Part shown: positions 23,914-31,768 of the stretch, one piece after another
How the letters are laid out: the number at the start of each line of letters is the position of its first letter
Numbering within the stretch: position 1 is the first letter of the stretch
Origin: Dysgonamonadaceae bacterium
GTDB lineage: Bacteria > Bacteroidota > Bacteroidia > Bacteroidales > Azobacteroidaceae
Length of the DNA: 41,798 nucleotides
Reading direction: 5' to 3'
Assembly (NCBI GenBank): GCA_031267615.1
Contig: JAIRYM010000092.1
Coordinates: 1-41,798 of the forward strand
Program-made: the position numbers and the translations under genes
Notes under the pieces: model-generated
Told to the model about the DNA's origin: nothing
Databases searched by the model: none
What the model saw: the letters and a program-made list of their open reading frames with translations, nothing else

Positions 23914-23919
23914 CCTCCT
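23914..23919 (-). promoter_or_regulatory. strong Shine-Dalgarno site
   Basis: The minus strand reads AGGAGG five bases before ATG at 23908, preceded by a run of A. Canonical sites are rare in Bacteroidetes and elsewhere in this window, and this one decides the start codon. Confidence 0.75.
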
Positions 23920-23945
23920 TTTTTTCTGAAATAATACAACAATGT

Positions 23946-24812
23946 TCATACATAATAATTCAGCCAGTTAATAAACAGCAAATTTGCGTGAGCATGCCAG
24001 CGCGCGCAGATGCCGTTTTTTATATCATTGTTATGATAATAGTTTGCGGGCATTTCAACCGACAAACCTTTTGCAATATCACGCATATATTCATTGTGAA
24101 GCGTATCGGATGCATATTCCGAATGTCCGGTCATATAAAATTCCCGTCCGCTGCGCGACATAACGATATAAACGCCTGCTTCGACTGATTCAGACAGTAA
24201 TTCGAGTTCAGGAATACGGAGAATGTCCTCTTTGCGGATTTCGGTGTATCTGCTGTGTGGAATATAAAATTCATCATCAAATCCACGAAACAAAGAAATT
24301 TGCGGCTTTGAGACTGTATGTTTGAAAACGCCGGACATCTTTTTTTCGAGCGGATATTTTTTTATGCCGTATAAATGATAGAGCGCGGCCTGCGCAGCCC
24401 AACAGATATAAAGGGTAGAAGTTACATTTGTGGCAGCCCAGTTAAAAATTTTCTGCAATTCTTTCCAGTAAGTAACATCTTCAAATTCCAGTAATTCTAT
24501 CGGTGCGCCGGTGATTATCATTCCGTCGTAATGTTTATTCCGTATTTCATCGAAATATTTATAAAATGTTGACAGATGTTCTTCCTGTGTGTTTTTGCTT
24601 TTGTGAGTTCGCAGTTTTATGAAGTCAAGCGAAATTGTCACCGGATTGTTTGAAAGCAGCCTGATGAAATCTGTTTCAGTTGCGATTTTGAGTGGCATCA
24701 GATTGAGCAGTGCAATTCTTATCTTGCGCATCTTTCTTGGGGAGTCAATCGCAATGTTTTCTTTTTTGAGGATTTCTACAGCAGGAAGATTGTATGGTAT
24801 GTTTACGAGCAT
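23946..24812 (-). CDS. metA: homoserine O-acyltransferase MetA (probably acetyl-specific)
   Basis: 288 residues. MetA acylates homoserine in methionine synthesis. Visible: LLNLMPLKIATETDFIRLL, the nucleophile Cys137 in YICWAAQAA, FIPHSRYTEI-like YIPHSRYTE, and the His/Glu element MTGHSEY. The residue that decides acyl donor in characterised enzymes (Gly111 in the E. coli succinyltransferase, Glu111 in acetyl-using homologues) is Glu here (GAPIELLEF, Glu106). The product is therefore predicted to use acetyl-CoA despite the common succinyltransferase name. It is about 15 residues shorter than E. coli MetA. Its own promoter-like box is at 24833-24840. Confidence 0.93.
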   Translation of the reverse strand: MLVNIPYNLPAVEILKKENIAIDSPRKMRKIRIALLNLMPLKIATETDFIRLLSNNPVTISLDFIKLRTHKSKNTQEEHLSTFYKYFDEIRNKHYDGMIITGAPIELLEFEDVTYWKELQKIFNWAATNVTSTLYICWAAQAALYHLYGIKKYPLEKKMSGVFKHTVSKPQISLFRGFDDEFYIPHSRYTEIRKEDILRIPELELLSESVEAGVYIVMSRSGREFYMTGHSEYASDTLHNEYMRDIAKGLSVEMPANYYHNNDIKNGICARWHAHANLLFINWLNYYV

Positions 24813-24832
24813 AAAACTGGATTTACTTGCTG

Positions 24833-24840
24833 CAAAAATA
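24833..24840 (-). promoter_or_regulatory. -7 promoter box of metA
   Basis: The minus strand reads TATTTTTG, matching TAnnTTTG, 20 bp before the metA start. Confidence 0.45.
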
Positions 24841-24871
24841 CTGTTTTTATTTAAGATATCAAAATAATTGT

Positions 24872-25651
24872 TTATTTCTGTTTTGCTTCTTGCCAGAGCG
24901 TTTCCATTTCCGTTAAAGTCATGTTTTTAAGTTGTTTTCCAAGTTCTTTTGCTTTTTGTTCAATATAGTTGAAGCGGCTGATAAATTTCTGGTTTGTTCG
25001 TTCAAGTGCATTGTCGGGATTGATTTTATAAAGCCGTCCGGCGTTAATGAGGCTGAAAAACAGGTCGCCGAACTCTTCTTCCATACGGTTTGAATCCATT
25101 GCGCTTATTTCCTGTTTCAATTCGTTGAGTTCTTCTTCTACTTTTGCCCATACGTCTTCGCGCTGTTCCCAGTCAAAACCTGCATTTCGTGCTTTATCCT
25201 GAATGCGGTGCGCTTTGGCGATACTTGGCAGCGAGGCGGGAACTCCTTCGAGAACGGTTCTGCTACCTCCTTTTTCCTTGAGTTTGATCTGTTCCCAGTT
25301 TTGCTCTACCTGTCCTGAAGTGTTTGCCTCGACTGTTCCGAAGACGTGAGGATGACGGAAGATGAGTTTTTCGCACAGTGCGTTGCAAATATCTGCAATA
25401 TCGAACTGTTCTTTTTCATCGGCGATTTTGGCATAAAAAATGATATGCAGCAACAAGTCGCCGAGTTCTTTTTTTATTTCAGAAACATCGTTATGGATAA
25501 TCGCTTCACAAAGTTCGTAAGTTTCTTCAATCGTATTAGTGCGCAGACTTTCGTTAGTCTGTTTTCTGTCCCATGGACATTTCACGCGCAGTTCGTCCAT
25601 TATGTCGAGCAGTCGCTCAAAAGCACGTAATTTTGTTCCTTTTGTATTCAT
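24872..25651 (-). CDS. mazG: nucleoside triphosphate pyrophosphohydrolase MazG
   Basis: 259 residues, a two-domain MazG. The enzyme hydrolyses NTPs and dNTPs to monophosphates and pyrophosphate as house-cleaning. The first domain has CPWDRKQTNESLRTNTIEE with the metal-binding EETYEL and the following KKELGDLLLHIIFYAKIA (EExxE and ExxD patterns). The second has AKVEEELNELKQ and MEEEFGDLFFSLIN. The intact metal residues in both halves indicate an active enzyme. It is divergent from frr with facing promoters. Confidence 0.95.
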   Translation of the reverse strand: MNTKGTKLRAFERLLDIMDELRVKCPWDRKQTNESLRTNTIEETYELCEAIIHNDVSEIKKELGDLLLHIIFYAKIADEKEQFDIADICNALCEKLIFRHPHVFGTVEANTSGQVEQNWEQIKLKEKGGSRTVLEGVPASLPSIAKAHRIQDKARNAGFDWEQREDVWAKVEEELNELKQEISAMDSNRMEEEFGDLFFSLINAGRLYKINPDNALERTNQKFISRFNYIEQKAKELGKQLKNMTLTEMETLWQEAKQK

Positions 25652-25662
25652 AATTTCAGGGA

Positions 25663-25670
25663 CAAAGGTA
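25663..25670 (-). promoter_or_regulatory. -7 promoter box of mazG
   Basis: The minus strand reads TACCTTTG, 11 bp before the mazG start, giving a very short leader. Confidence 0.6.
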
Positions 25671-25713
25671 AGGGATAATTTTGAAATTTTTCCGCATTTT
25701 AAAAATTATTCCT

Positions 25714-25721
25714 TATCTTTG
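25714..25721 (+). promoter_or_regulatory. -7 promoter box of frr-rsgA
   Basis: TATCTTTG, 25 bp before the frr start codon. Confidence 0.65.
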
Positions 25722-25746
25722 CATCAAATTAAACTGTCCAAGAATT

Positions 25747-26307
25747 ATGAGCGTAATAAAAGACATTGAAAAACATTCGGAAGATAGAATGTTACATTCT
25801 GTAACCTATCTCGAAGAAGTGCTGTCCCGCATCCGTGCCGGAAAAGCGAATATACATATCCTCGACGGCATAAGAGTTGAGTATTATGGCAACCCCGTTC
25901 CGCTGTCGAATGTGGCGACTGTCTCTACTCCTGACGCTAAAACGATCACTCTGCTCGCGTGGGAAAAACCGATGCTGAAGGTGATTGAAAAGGCGATTCT
26001 TGATTCCGATGTAGGCATCACGCCTGAAAACAACGGCGCAGTTATCCGTCTCGGCATTCCGCCACTGACAGAAGAACGCCGTAAACAACTCGTCAAGCAG
26101 TCGGGCGCTGAAGCCGAAAATGCTAAAATAAGCATCCGCAATGCTCGTCGAGAGGCAATAGAAGCATCGAAAAAAGCGGTCAAAGCAGGTACTCCCGAAG
26201 ATGACGGCAAAGAAACCGAAGCCGCCATTCAGAAATTGCACGACCGCTATCTGAAACGCATCGACGAACTGCTTGTTGCCAAAGAAAAAGAGATAATGAC
26301 GGTTTGA
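25747..26307 (+). CDS. frr: ribosome recycling factor
   Basis: 186 residues, exactly the family length, when started at the ATG at 25747. The frame is open upstream to 25681, but the promoter at 25714 rules that out. RRF splits the post-termination ribosome with EF-G. Visible: [55 protein letters not shown] and [12 protein letters not shown]. The stop codon overlaps the TTG start of rsgA, so the two are translationally coupled. Confidence 0.96.
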   Translation: MSVIKDIEKHSEDRMLHSVTYLEEVLSRIRAGKANIHILDGIRVEYYGNPVPLSNVATVSTPDAKTITLLAWEKPMLKVIEKAILDSDVGITPENNGAVIRLGIPPLTEERRKQLVKQSGAEAENAKISIRNARREAIEASKKAVKAGTPEDDGKETEAAIQKLHDRYLKRIDELLVAKEKEIMTV

Positions 26308-27236
26308 AAGCGCTTGTAGTAAAAAATACCGGCAATATTTATCAGGTTAGCACAGAAGACGGACGGCTGATTGACGCTCGACTAAAAGGCAATTACCGCT
26401 TGAAAGGAGTGAAAAGTACCAGTCCTGTCACTGTCGGCGACCGTGTGCTGATAGAAGAAACACGCGACAATGCACCGTTGATTTACGAAATCGAAGACCG
26501 CAAAAACTTTTTTGTACGCAAACCGTCAAATCTCTCGAAACAGTTGCACGTTATCGCAGCCAATCTCGACCAGATCTTTCTCGTCGCTACTGTCAATTAT
26601 CCCGTTACAACCACAAGTTTTATCGACCGCTTTCTCGCTACGGCAGAGGCTTACCGCATCCCGGTTGTGATTTTAATCAATAAGTGCGACCGCTATTCAG
26701 AAGAAGACCTGGAATATGCCGGCGCCCTTGCAGACCTGTATAAAACAACAGGATACAAATGTTACCCGATTTCAGCCGAAAAAGACGAAGACTTATCGTT
26801 CATTTCTGCGATGCTGAAAGACAAAATCACGCTGTTTTCGGGACATTCGGGCGCAGGCAAATCCACACTCGTAAATCGTCTTGTTCCGGGCGGAAGCCAA
26901 AAAACCCGCGAGATTTCGGAATATCACAACAAAGGTATGCACACGACTACTTTTTCCGAAATGCTTACCCTGCCCGACGGCGGATACATAATCGACACCC
27001 CTGGCATTAAAGGCTTCGGGGTGTTCGATATGGAAGGCGTTGAAGTGTCGCACTATTTCCCCGAAATATTCCGTTTTTCGAAAGATTGTCGATTCGACGA
27101 CTGCACGCATCGCCGCGAGCCTGGCTGTGCGGTACTGAAGGCTGTATCAGAGCATCTCATAGCCGAATCGCGCTATCGCAGTTATATTGGTATGCTCGAA
27201 GACGGTTCGGAAGGAAAATACAGAGAAAAACAGTAG
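26304..27236 (+). CDS. rsgA: ribosome small subunit GTPase RsgA
   Basis: 310 residues. RsgA is a circularly permuted GTPase in late 30S assembly. Order: OB-fold (about 1-70, [20 protein letters not shown]), then the permuted G motifs G4 LINKCDRY, G5 ISAEKD, G1 [14 protein letters not shown] and G3 [11 protein letters not shown]. The C-terminal zinc site is [14 protein letters not shown]. The start is a TTG at 26304 that shares two bases with the frr stop codon; no in-frame ATG or GTG lies nearby. Coupled translation from frr is likely. Confidence 0.93.
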   Translation: MKALVVKNTGNIYQVSTEDGRLIDARLKGNYRLKGVKSTSPVTVGDRVLIEETRDNAPLIYEIEDRKNFFVRKPSNLSKQLHVIAANLDQIFLVATVNYPVTTTSFIDRFLATAEAYRIPVVILINKCDRYSEEDLEYAGALADLYKTTGYKCYPISAEKDEDLSFISAMLKDKITLFSGHSGAGKSTLVNRLVPGGSQKTREISEYHNKGMHTTTFSEMLTLPDGGYIIDTPGIKGFGVFDMEGVEVSHYFPEIFRFSKDCRFDDCTHRREPGCAVLKAVSEHLIAESRYRSYIGMLEDGSEGKYREKQ

Positions 27237-27239
27237 TAT

Positions 27240-27569
27240 ATCAATTTTAATTCACTCACTGCGATTCCCGCCCGCGCTGGCGAGCCTTTTCTCAGATCGT
27301 CCGCGCGATTATTGAATTTGCGTACATGCTGTCCGTTGAACCTGCCTTTGCCGTGTATGATGACGGTGGCTTCGCCGACTTCGACGTTGTTTTTTGTAGG
27401 TAACGCTGAAATTGCCCGCAAAGACGAGTTCTTTTCCTTCGTAATACATCACGGGGATTGGCGTGATTGCTTTTCCGGTATGTGTATATGTCGGCAGCGG
27501 CTCGGTAACGGTGTCGGAAAGACTGATTCTGGCGGGTGAAAGCGCCGAATATTTCCTGCGGATAACCAT
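27240..27569 (-). pseudogene. remnant of an Ig-like repeat surface protein
   Basis: Reading on the minus strand gives SDTVTEPLPTYTHTGKAIT, PIPVMYYEGKELVFAGNFSV, then, after a one-base shift in a run of six A (near 27396), KNNVEVGEATVIIHGKGRF. Together these match the pattern YTGKAITP..V..G..L..GTDYTVSYKNN.NVGTATVTITGKGNY of bacterial Ig-like surface repeats. Only one repeat is left and it has no start, so this is debris of a larger adhesin-type gene. Confidence 0.6.
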
Positions 27570-27922
27570 TACAAATTACAATCATTGATCGCAAAGTTAT
27601 CAATGAAAAGAACGGAGTGCGTACAGTTGTAGCCCCTTGTAGCCAAGGAAAAGTTATTTTGACAACCACGCTGCCGGTTGGCGTTATATTTTGGGCATTG
27701 TGATTGTTATTGCATTGGCAGCCACAGCGGTATATTTAGGATTCAGGAAAAAAAGCAAGATTATTGTTTCGGTAATATCATTTCTGAGAAGCCTGTTTTG
27801 ATACCTTTTGTTCATATCTCGGTAGCGTTGTGAAACGCAAAAAAGAAGCACCCGAATAGCCCATTTATGGGTTTCTTTTTGGGTGCTTTACTTTTATAAA
27901 CATTGATAGTCAATGTTTATTG
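27570..27922 (+). other. debris region with a membrane-segment fragment
   Basis: The plus-strand frame 27634-27801 has no start codon but encodes a convincing membrane helix followed by a basic stretch (AGWRYILGIVIVIALAATAV, then YLGFRKKSK) ahead of a stop. It may be the 3' end of a lost membrane protein. The region ends in the tRNA-Ser terminator. No intact gene is seen. Confidence 0.35.
27838..27888 (-). terminator. intrinsic terminator of tRNA-Ser
   Basis: On the minus strand AAGCACCC (27888-27881) pairs with GGGTGCTT (27853-27846). An inner hairpin CCCAT/ATGGG lies between, and a T-rich tract (TTCTTTTTTGCG) follows. Confidence 0.8.
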
Positions 27923-28007
27923 CGGAGAAAGAGGGATTCGAACCCCCGGTACCTTGCGGTACAACGGTTTTCAAGACCGCCGCAATCGACCACTCTGCCA
28001 TCTCTCC
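27923..28007 (-). tRNA. tRNA-Ser (UGA)
   Basis: On the minus strand: acceptor GGAGAGA with TTTCTCC, the D arm, the anticodon arm CGGTC with loop TTGAAAA region giving anticodon TGA, the long variable arm typical of serine tRNA (TACCGCAAGGTA), and the T arm GGGGGTTCGAATCCC. The discriminator is G; CCA is not encoded. Confidence 0.93.
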
Positions 28008-28047
28008 TTAATTTGTGCATGGTACTCGATGTTGTTGAATGACGCCG

Positions 28048-28055
28048 CAAAGTAA
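28048..28055 (-). promoter_or_regulatory. probable promoter of tRNA-Ser
   Basis: The minus strand reads TTACTTTG, close to TAnnTTTG, about 40 bp upstream of the tRNA. Confidence 0.4.
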
Positions 28056-28272
28056 CGAAAAATTCTTTGGACAGCCAAATTTTTTAAAACATTATTAAAT
28101 AACAAATGAAGAAATATGTTTTGCTATCCATGTTTATCATAAATATACAGAAACTGCTACCTGCAGATTGTAAAATTGTGAAGCCTATGTTACGGTTGTT
28201 ACGAAGTTGTTAAGTTGCAGCTAATATGACGCAATATACAATACATCAATGCTTATATGTTTTTTATAACTG

Positions 28273-28280
28273 TTACTTTT
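28273..28280 (+). promoter_or_regulatory. -7 promoter box of the ECF sigma gene
   Basis: TACTTTTG, matching TAnnTTTG. It is embedded in a small palindrome GTTACTTTTGTAAC (28271-28284). The 28056-28270 stretch upstream is AT-rich without a gene. Confidence 0.5.
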
Positions 28281-28293
28281 GTAACATAATTAA

Positions 28294-28317
28294 CAGAAAA
28301 CATGTGAAAATGTTTTC
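28294..28317 (+). promoter_or_regulatory. 5' leader hairpin of the ECF sigma gene
   Basis: AGAAAACAT (28294-28302), loop GTGAAA, ATGTTTTCT (28309-28317): a perfect 9-bp stem at the start of the predicted mRNA, 21 bp before the ATG. It may protect or regulate the message. Confidence 0.5.
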
Positions 28318-28338
28318 TATAATTCAAAACAGGAAATT

Positions 28339-28842
28339 ATGAACAAGGTACAGTTTCAACAAAAAATTTTAAGTTTGCAGGACAATATGTTTAATTTTGC
28401 TCTGATGCTGACAACGAATCGCGAAGATGCCCGTGACTTGTTGCAGGAAACTACACTCAAAGCATTGGATAATCATGAAAAATACGTTGAAAACGTGAAT
28501 TTCAAGGGCTGGGTAATGACAATAATGCGGAACATCTTTATAAATGATTATCGTAAAATGATTACAAACAGTACGATAATTGACCAGACGGAAGATTTGT
28601 ATCATCTTAATCTTCCTCAGACTTCAGGATTTGAAACGCCCGAAAGTTCGCTCGCCGTGCAGGAAATAAACAATGCTATCAAAGGTCTGAATAAGGATTT
28701 GAAGATACCGTTTTCTCTGTACGTTGCGGGTTATAAATACGAAGAAATTTCAAACAAACTCAAATTACCGATGGGAACGGTCAAAAACCGTATTTTCCTT
28801 GCGAGAAAAGAATTACAGTGTGCATTGAAGGAAATGGTATAA
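28339..28842 (+). CDS. ECF-type RNA polymerase sigma factor
   Basis: 167 residues. Region 2 is at about 10-75 (FALMLTTNREDARDLLQETT, then LKALDNHEKY and FKGWVMTIMRNIFINDYRK), and region 4 at about 110-165 (LPMGTVKNRIFLARKELQCAL). There is no anti-sigma gene next to it, unlike many Bacteroidetes ECF factors paired with FecR; phoH follows under its own promoter. It resembles the conserved stand-alone ECF factor of Bacteroidales, suggested to act in stress responses. Regulon unknown. Confidence 0.92.
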   Translation: MNKVQFQQKILSLQDNMFNFALMLTTNREDARDLLQETTLKALDNHEKYVENVNFKGWVMTIMRNIFINDYRKMITNSTIIDQTEDLYHLNLPQTSGFETPESSLAVQEINNAIKGLNKDLKIPFSLYVAGYKYEEISNKLKLPMGTVKNRIFLARKELQCALKEMV

Positions 28843-28858
28843 TATTATGAAAAAATCA

Positions 28859-28866
28859 TACCTTTG
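28859..28866 (+). promoter_or_regulatory. -7 promoter box of phoH
   Basis: TACCTTTG, 28 bp before the phoH start codon. Confidence 0.65.
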
Positions 28867-28894
28867 TATCCTTAAATCATTTAATTTTCAGTAA

Positions 28895-29836
28895 ATGCTT
28901 GAACGAATCGTTGTCTTGGAAGGATTGGACCCTGTTATCTTTTTTGGAACTGATCATTCCAATATGCAATTAATAAAATCGCTGTTTCCCAAACTGCGGA
29001 TTGTTGCGCGTGGCAATGCAATAAAAGCGCTTGGCGACGATGCTGAAATGTCTCTGTTTGAAGAAAAAATTCACGAGATGGAAAAATTCTGCGCAGAAAT
29101 GAATATCCTCAATGAAGATACAATTATCAGCATCGCAAAAGGTAAAAATGATTTTTCTTCAACAATACAAAAACAGGACAATCTGATTATTTTCGGAATG
29201 AATGGCCGTCCGATTACCGCCCGAACAGAAAATCAACAGCGGCTCGTCAAATCTTTCGACAATAACGATTTATTGTTTGCTATCGGACCCGCAGGTTCAG
29301 GAAAAACTTACACCGCTATCGCCCTTGCAGTCCGTGCATTGAAAAACAAAGAGGTACGGAAAATAATATTGAGCCGTCCTGCTGTCGAAGCAGGCGAAAA
29401 ACTCGGGTTCCTTCCCGGTGATATGAAAGACAAAATCGACCCGTATCTTCAGCCGCTCTACGATGCGCTGGAAGATATGATTCCGATGTCGAAACTGAAA
29501 GAATATCTCGAAAACAAAATCATTCAGATTGCGCCGCTTGCTTTTATGAGAGGACGTACTTTGAGCGATGCTGTGATTATCCTCGACGAAGCGCAAAATA
29601 CGAGTATTCCGCAAATCAAAATGTTCCTTACCAGACTGGGAATGAACGCCCGGATGATTGTTACCGGCGATGTTACACAGATAGATTTGCCCGCGTCCCA
29701 ATCGTCCGGACTTATCCACGCGATGAATGTTTTGCAAAACATAGAAGGCATCGCACAAATCAAGTTTAATAAAAAAGATATTATCCGCCATAAACTTGTG
29801 CAACGAATTGTTGACGCTTACGAAAAATTCAATTGA
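28895..29836 (+). CDS. phoH: PhoH family ATPase
   Basis: 313 residues. Cytoplasmic ATPase of the PhoH/PhoL family, linked to RNA metabolism and often to YbeY. Walker A is AIGPAGSGKTYTAIAL near residue 133, Walker B is AVIILDEAQNTS near 228, and the C-terminal motor part has MIVTGDVTQIDLP. The N-terminal ~120 residues are the usual extension with the KH-like element (LFPKLRIVARGNAIKALGDD). Partner ybeY is in the window but not adjacent. Confidence 0.93.
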   Translation: MLERIVVLEGLDPVIFFGTDHSNMQLIKSLFPKLRIVARGNAIKALGDDAEMSLFEEKIHEMEKFCAEMNILNEDTIISIAKGKNDFSSTIQKQDNLIIFGMNGRPITARTENQQRLVKSFDNNDLLFAIGPAGSGKTYTAIALAVRALKNKEVRKIILSRPAVEAGEKLGFLPGDMKDKIDPYLQPLYDALEDMIPMSKLKEYLENKIIQIAPLAFMRGRTLSDAVIILDEAQNTSIPQIKMFLTRLGMNARMIVTGDVTQIDLPASQSSGLIHAMNVLQNIEGIAQIKFNKKDIIRHKLVQRIVDAYEKFN

Positions 29837-29854
29837 AAAATACATAATTTTTTA

Positions 29855-29862
29855 TACCTTTG
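29855..29862 (+). promoter_or_regulatory. -7 promoter box of ilvE
   Basis: TACCTTTG, 45 bp before the chosen ilvE start. It excludes the longer frame that opens at 29796 inside phoH. Confidence 0.65.
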
Positions 29863-29906
29863 TAACCGTTTTAATAAATTGTTTTGTAATCTTTTTAATA
29901 AATTGT

Positions 29907-30941
29907 ATGGAAAATATCAACTGGTCTGATTTAACATTCGGTTATATGAAAACCGATTATAATGTAAGAAGTTATTACAAAAACGGACAGTGGAGTGAAT
30001 TGGAAATATCTGACTCCGAAAATATCAACCTTCATATCGCGGCAACCTGCCTGCATTACGGACAGGAGGCTTTTGAAGGCTTGAAAGCATTTAAAGGTAA
30101 AGATGGCAAAGTTAGAATTTTCCGTATGCACGAAAATGCTTTGCGTATGCAGGCTTCTTCGCGAGGAATACTGATGGCTGAATTTCCCGTTGAACTGTTT
30201 GAAAAAGCGGTTGTTGAAGTAGTTAAGCGGAATCTTCGCTTTGTTCCGCCTTACGAAAGCGGTGCATCACTATACATTCGTCCGCTGCTGATTGGGACTT
30301 CGTCTCAAGTAGGAGTCAGTCCTTCAAAAGAATATCTGTTTATTGTTTTTGTAACACCTGTCGGTCCATATTTCAAAACAGGATTCAAACCAACACCATA
30401 CGCTATCTTGCGGGATTACGACCGCGCCGCACCGCAGGGAACAGGGACTGTCAAAGTTGGCGGAAATTATGCTGCAAGCCTTGTAGCAGGAGAAATAGCC
30501 CACCAAAAAGGTTATTCCGCAGTTTTGTATCTTGATTCAAAAGAAAAGAAGTATATAGATGAATGCGGTCCGGCAAACTTTTTTGGCATCAAGAATAATA
30601 CTTATATCACTCCCGAATCTAATTCTATCCTTCCATCAATCACCAACAAAAGTTTGATGACGCTTGCATCCGAAATCGGTATGAAAGTAGAGAGACGTCC
30701 AATTCCGGTAGAAGAACTTTCTACCTTTGAAGAGGCGGGCGCGTGCGGAACTGCCGCGGTGATTAGTCCTGTTGAGCGCATTGACGATCTCGACAAAAAC
30801 AAATCTTACATCTTCTCAAAAGACGGCTCGCCGGGTGTATTAAGCGAGAAACTTTACAACAAACTTCGCGCTATTCAATACGGCGATGAAGAAGATAAAC
30901 ACGGCTGGGTAACTCTGATCGACTTCAAGGTTCCCGCTTAA
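29907..30941 (+). CDS. ilvE: branched-chain amino acid aminotransferase
   Basis: 344 residues from ATG at 29907 (MENINWSDLTFGYMKTDYN). PLP enzyme (fold type IV) that transfers the amino group in the last step of leucine, isoleucine and valine synthesis. Visible: HYGQEAFEGLKAFKGKDG, RPLLIGTSSQVGVSP, the PLP lysine in TGTVKVGGNYAASL, IDECGPANFFGI and the phosphate-binding GACGTAAVISPV. The form is that of the longer BCAT class. The longer frame upstream adds 37 residues from inside phoH and is not used. Confidence 0.95.
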   Translation: MENINWSDLTFGYMKTDYNVRSYYKNGQWSELEISDSENINLHIAATCLHYGQEAFEGLKAFKGKDGKVRIFRMHENALRMQASSRGILMAEFPVELFEKAVVEVVKRNLRFVPPYESGASLYIRPLLIGTSSQVGVSPSKEYLFIVFVTPVGPYFKTGFKPTPYAILRDYDRAAPQGTGTVKVGGNYAASLVAGEIAHQKGYSAVLYLDSKEKKYIDECGPANFFGIKNNTYITPESNSILPSITNKSLMTLASEIGMKVERRPIPVEELSTFEEAGACGTAAVISPVERIDDLDKNKSYIFSKDGSPGVLSEKLYNKLRAIQYGDEEDKHGWVTLIDFKVPA

Positions 30942-31181
30942 CAGAGAAATTCCCGCTTTTCGTTCCTGCAAGCCGTCTTCGGACTGCAAATAGACGTGCA
31001 GACGGACGTTGTTGCCACAATTGCCGCCTGTGACGGAAAATCACCCTGAAAACAACTGACAACGATGAAAATTCTTTCGTCGTTACCCTGTTTTGCACAA
31101 ATATTTTACGTAAATTTGTACTGCAACGGTGTAAATGAGTATCAATTATTAAATTAATATTTTATTAACAGTTAAATTAAA
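30942..31181 (+). other. intergenic region between ilvE and the OmpX-like gene
   Basis: 240 bp. An open frame fragment (about 30959-31047, ending VVATIAACDGKSP) has no start and is unrecognised. The promoter at 31091-31118 belongs to the next gene. Confidence 0.5.
31091..31118 (+). promoter_or_regulatory. promoter of the OmpX-like gene
   Basis: TTTTG at 31091-31095 and TAAATTTG at 31111-31118 (spacer 15, shorter than usual). The leader would be about 55 nt. Confidence 0.5.
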
Positions 31182-31703
31182 ATGAACATGAAAACTATTT
31201 TTAGAAAAACAGCGATTATAGCAATCGCATTAGTAACAATGAGTGCGGCGACAAGCGCACAGGGAAAAGGTGACATGGCGGCTGGGGGCAATCTGGTTCT
31301 CGGTACGGGTGACAGTTTTACCAATTTCGGTATCGGTGGAAAATTCCAGTATAATGTAACGCATCCTGTCCGGTTGGAAGGATCGTTTACCTGTTTTATG
31401 AAAAAAGATTACATCACGATGTGGGACTTGAGCGTGAACGGGCACTGGCTTTTCCCTGTGCATAACAGGATGACGGTTTATCCGCTTACCGGTTTGGGTA
31501 TCCTGAACCACGGATACGATAATTCTGTAAACTTGGGCGGACCGGGAAGTCGCGGCTCCAAATCTGACTTTGCCTTCAACCTCGGGGGAGGAGTCGACTG
31601 CCGGATGACAGATAATCTTGTCTTCAACGCAGAACTGAAGTACAAAATCAGCGACGTATGGAGCCGGTTCCTGATTTCTGCAGGGCTGGCGTACAGGTTC
31701 TGA
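31182..31703 (+). CDS. OmpX/OmpW-like outer-membrane beta-barrel protein
   Basis: 173 residues. Signal peptide to about residue 26 (AIIAIALVTMSAATSAQ). The mature part is a small barrel with alternating strands (FGIGGKFQYNV, PVRLEGSFTCFM, WDLSVNGHWLFPV, DFAFNLGGGVDCRM, VFNAELKYKIS) and ends SAGLAYRF, the C-terminal aromatic of outer-membrane proteins. Family members are stable envelope barrels without a general assigned function. It is monocistronic and convergent with the T9SS beta-helix gene; a palindrome lies between them. Confidence 0.82.
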   Translation: MNMKTIFRKTAIIAIALVTMSAATSAQGKGDMAAGGNLVLGTGDSFTNFGIGGKFQYNVTHPVRLEGSFTCFMKKDYITMWDLSVNGHWLFPVHNRMTVYPLTGLGILNHGYDNSVNLGGPGSRGSKSDFAFNLGGGVDCRMTDNLVFNAELKYKISDVWSRFLISAGLAYRF

Positions 31704-31732
31704 CAGGCAAAACATCCCTGTCGAGGCTAAAA

Positions 31733-31760
31733 GTAGAGACGCCATGCATGGCGTCTCTAC
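31733..31760. repeat. REP palindrome, first family (perfect)
   Basis: A perfect 28-bp palindrome: GTAGAGACGCCATG and its reverse complement. It has the ends of the RAYT-linked family but a different centre (CATG instead of CAATTTG). It lies between convergent genes and could also act as a bidirectional terminator stem. Confidence 0.85.
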
Positions 31761-31768
31761 GGGCTGGT

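Noticed and set aside
27292..27669. 125-codon minus-strand frame
   Set aside because: Out-of-frame reading across the Ig-like remnant; no recognisable protein.
30959..31047. Fragment ending VVATIAACDGKSP after ilvE
   Set aside because: No start codon and no recognisable family; too short to call a remnant.
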